In this document: positions 61,423 to 64,000 of the stretch, piece by piece
Layout of the letters: the number at the start of each line of letters is the position of its first letter
How positions within the stretch are numbered: position 1 is the stretch's first letter
Source: Dermacentor variabilis
Taxonomy: Eukaryota > Arthropoda > Arachnida > Ixodida > Ixodidae
Direction of reading: 5' to 3'
DNA: 64,000 bases
Assembly (NCBI RefSeq): GCF_050947875.1
Contig: NC_134568.1
Coordinates: 216,425,648 to 216,489,647 of the forward strand
Translations under genes and position numbers: made by a program
Notes under the pieces: generated by a model
Database searches by the model: none
The model's input: the letters and a program-made list of their open reading frames with translations, nothing else
What the model was told of the DNA's origin: nothing

Positions 61423-62545
61423 CACTCAAACCTCGTTATAACAAAGTTGAGGGGTAGCCGAAATTACTTCATTATATCCATTACTTCGTTACAACCATTA
61501 TTGCCATTTACTGGTATACATGCTCAATGGGGTTCACAATTGTAAACATGGAAATGACAGCTTTGTGGCCCGTGGAAGCACTACACAGCCCCGCCCGTGA
61601 TGAAATTTTAATAAAACAACAAAAGAATCTTTAGTGTGTGCAACAGGTGACTTAGCATCTGACACGACAACCTTTAGATAGCTGTCTTCTGTTCCATTGT
61701 AACGGGCTTTCGCGTCCGCTTTCCACTTAGCTCGTTGCAGTCAAGCAGCACGTCGCACACAACACAGCGCTCCGCTGTGTGATCGAGGAGGCAAACGAAC
61801 TTTGCTGCGACGGTTTGCCTTGGCCGGCTCAAGGCCTCCGAGGTTACACCGATGCCAATGCGATTTCGGAGGTCACGTCCAGTTGCCAGCTTGCGTAGCG
61901 TGCCACAGAGAGAGGGAAAAGTGAATGCATGGCCTGGGCGGTGCGCCGTAGAAAAGTGAGAAGTGAATGCACTAATCTTCCACCCCGCCGCGCATAGCCG
62001 CGCAGCATGGCGCAATTCGCGCAGGGTTGTGTGTGACATCTGAGATTGCGCTGCGGAGATCTCAGAGGCCACACCGAGCTGCACCTGCCTGCGTGGCGCT
62101 CCGCCCATAAGTGAATGCCCAACCTTTCACATCACTGTGTGTAGCCACGCAGCCAGGCTACAAACAGGTGACACACAGGTCAGTGGAGAAGTGCGATCTT
62201 GAGCTGCTGCTTGTGCGCAGGTGTGCAGCTACACAGGGCCGTGAGAAAGAGCAGTGTTGCTCGAGGATGCATTCAATGAGGGGACATGGGAGTTTTGAAC
62301 TGCTGCTGTGAATGAATACGGAGCTCTGCAGAAAGTGATGCACTCGGCGCACAATGGTCGGCTATATTTTGGTTTCGGAGACGAATCTAGTTCGTTATAT
62401 CCACAGGCAGGACAATTTGACTTAGTTAAAACGAGGTTTTATATACATGGATATCAATGGGGATTTGAAGGGGAATTTCATTTAGTTCATTATATCCATT
62501 ATTTTGTTATATCCCGTTTGGTTATAACGAAGTTCAAGTGTATTT
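61423..62545. mobile_element. Inverted-repeat element of the CTCGTTATAAC family, about 1.1 kb
   Basis: TACACTCAAACCTCGTTATAAC at about 61421 matches the complement of the right end, TACACTTGAACTTCGTTATAAC near 62541. Sub-terminal TTCATTATATCCATTA and TTCATTATATCCATTATTTT also correspond. The interior (61550-62380) has GTG/CAC-rich text and no transposase. Mariner/Tc1-like termini of this kind are common in ticks, as I remember. No TA duplication was verified. It starts about 120 bp after the Penelope composite. Confidence 0.55.
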
Positions 62546-63037
62546 CCAAAAAGCACAGCATATAGCAAAATTCTGGTAATGATTTTCCAACAATGCTGGA
62601 GTTGTAAACACTGTATTCACTTTCTGCACACAAAGTGAAGAGTGAAAATGCACAAATGTTCAGTGCAGAGTTTGCGGGTGGAGCAAAGGCAACCCACATG
62701 CGCCCACAGAGCGCAATACGTACAACGTGCTTCCGCCTCTGCCGCCGCGGCTTATACCCCCCCCCCCCCCCGCAGCCCATTCTTTGTTTGTTTGCTCCAC
62801 ACCTCTTCCTCCTCTGCATTCCCTTGGCTGCTCCTTGCACTCTCCTCAGCCAGTGCACCAGATTGGGAAGTGTGCTCCCTGCCTCATCTGTCGGCAGGAG
62901 TTTCTGACAGCTGCATTATAACCAGCATTTTGTCTCCTGCAGCTGTGCAGTAAGCGATATGCATATGCATGAAGTTCTATGGCACAGTAAATGGGAGTCA
63001 GAAAAGGCTGTGTTACAAAAGACTCTGCACTATAAGC
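62546..63037. other. Unassigned stretch
   Basis: A C14 run near 62757-62770 and CT-rich text follow; no gene or element boundary is recognised. Open frames at 62635-62953 are low-complexity Pro/Ser-rich artefacts of the C/T-rich strand. Confidence 0.4.
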
Positions 63038-64000
63038 AATGAATGAATGAATGTGTGGTGTTTATTGGCGCAAGGGCCAGGTATGGCCAAAGAGTGCCAA
63101 GCCAGTGTTGATGAGTTTGCAGTGGAGTTATGACTTCTATGAGGTTGATGTGACGTGGCTGTAAAGCGGCCTAAAATAGTCGCTGTAAAGTGTGTAAGAT
63201 CTATATGCAGTAAGATTATGGCGATGACAAATGACGTGTACTATGAGCATTAAGGTGCATTGCAAAATAATGATATGATATAGTTAAAAAAAATGTACAA
63301 GTTTCTAAAATTCACTAGAGCACCATGGCCTCGTTAGAGCCCTTGAGACACAAGGGCCTGGGGGCATGTGCTATATAAAACAACTATCACAGCGGCATCC
63401 TCTAGAAAGAGGATGCGCTACGAATTTATGGGGCTTATAACATGTAGGACAACCTCATTTAAAATATTGAGGACTACTTTGGTGTTGAAAAATTGTTCTT
63501 TACCAAGAAACATAGCTGGGTGAAGAGGTATGCAAAAACGATATGCAAGAGGAAAATGTTTCTTCCTTTCAGATTCGGCTTTATGACACTCCAAGAGGAC
63601 GTGGAGGACGGTCAGCCTCTCACCACATCGACCACAGGTTGGCGGTTCATTTTCAGTAAGCAGAAAATTGTGAGTACCAAATGTGTGCCCTATTCTGAGG
63701 TGGCAGAATAGGAGATCTGTTCGCCGTGATTTTGTTGGGGAGGGCCAAGAACCTAACTGTGGCTTTATAACGTGCAATTTATTATTTATTTCTGCATTCC
63801 ACATGCGTTGCCAGTGTTGTCGCAGTTTCTCGCGCAAGAAAGGCTTCAAATCTGTGACAGGGACAGCAGCTGTATGAAAAGTGTTTAGTGATGTGAGTGA
63901 TGTGGCCATTTTATCAGCCAGTACATTACCCTCGATACCTCTATGGCCAGGTACCCAGCATATTACTACATGTATATGTGATAGATAAATACTGCATAAG
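63038..64000 (-). mobile_element. I/Jockey-like non-LTR retrotransposon, 3' part, open at right edge
   Basis: The minus strand is open from the window edge to 63418. It reads the end of an RNase H domain (VVICWVPGHRGIEGNVLADK), a middle part (LREKLRQHWQRMWNAEINNK) and the C-terminal zinc-knuckle-like block (CGRCGERLTVLHVLLECH), ending VVLHVISPINS. A 380-bp 3' UTR with CCAATAAACACCACACATTC ends in an ATTC tetranucleotide tail at 63038-63053. The rest (endonuclease and RT) should lie beyond 64000. No frame break is seen in the visible part, so this is the best-preserved coding retroelement on the window's right side. Confidence 0.85.

Overview
This is eukaryotic DNA, most likely from a hard tick (Ixodida, probably a metastriate genus). 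The evidence is one spliced animal gene with GT-AG introns of up to about 9 kb, a tRNA-derived SINE of the tick Ruka type, and dense RTE, I/Jockey-like, Penelope-like, Ty3/gypsy, hAT and Tigger remnants with many short inverted-repeat elements. No prokaryotic gene layout, CRISPR array or rRNA is visible. The species call is inference from repeat types remembered from tick genomes.

Right half (about 24.3-55.1 kb, minus strand): the only convincing host gene is the 3' part of GLG1 (Golgi apparatus protein 1, also called ESL-1 or cysteine-rich FGF receptor). Nine exons with matching phases and consensus splice sites encode about 401 residues: the last cysteine-rich GLG1 repeats, one transmembrane helix and a short cytosolic tail ending at a stop at 24328-24330. 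The N-terminal exons are not in the window and should lie beyond 64000. The introns hold nested mobile elements: two RTE pieces, a 180-bp LTR-like insertion, an 874-bp palindromic element, a Tigger transposon broken by a short Penelope-type palindrome, a hAT transposase remnant joined to a Ty3/gypsy pol fragment, and SINEs. Upstream of the first visible exon, still probably intronic, is a 3.7-kb Penelope-like composite (57618-61294) made of two inverted copies with a 9-bp target-site duplication. It is followed by a roughly 1.1-kb inverted-repeat element and, at the right edge, an open-ended I/Jockey-like retrotransposon.

Left part (1-24.3 kb): no intact host gene is recognised. It holds a tandem array with a period near 675 bp interrupted by a non-LTR 3' fragment with a 9-bp duplication, a foldback element (2526-3834) carrying a nested MITE whose empty site is seen in a related copy near 12606, a Penelope-type palindrome with an 11-bp duplication (4102-4309), a degraded endonuclease-bearing non-LTR piece, a 1.4-kb element present twice (8605-10014 and 18546-19932), an RTE pseudogene with a mutated catalytic motif, a frameshifted THAP zinc finger, a Ruka-type SINE and long microsatellites. 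The region 20.9-24.3 kb lies downstream of the GLG1 stop and includes its 3' UTR.

The strongest unusual signal is structural. Three independent Penelope-related insertions (208 bp, 157 bp and 3.7 kb) are all asymmetric palindromes: both arms match inward, but only one arm carries a 35-39-nt terminal tail with the core TACCAAC(A/T)(C/G)GC, and each is bounded by its own target-site duplication of 8, 9 or 11 bp. All boundaries were read by eye and are approximate by a few bases unless a direct repeat fixes them.
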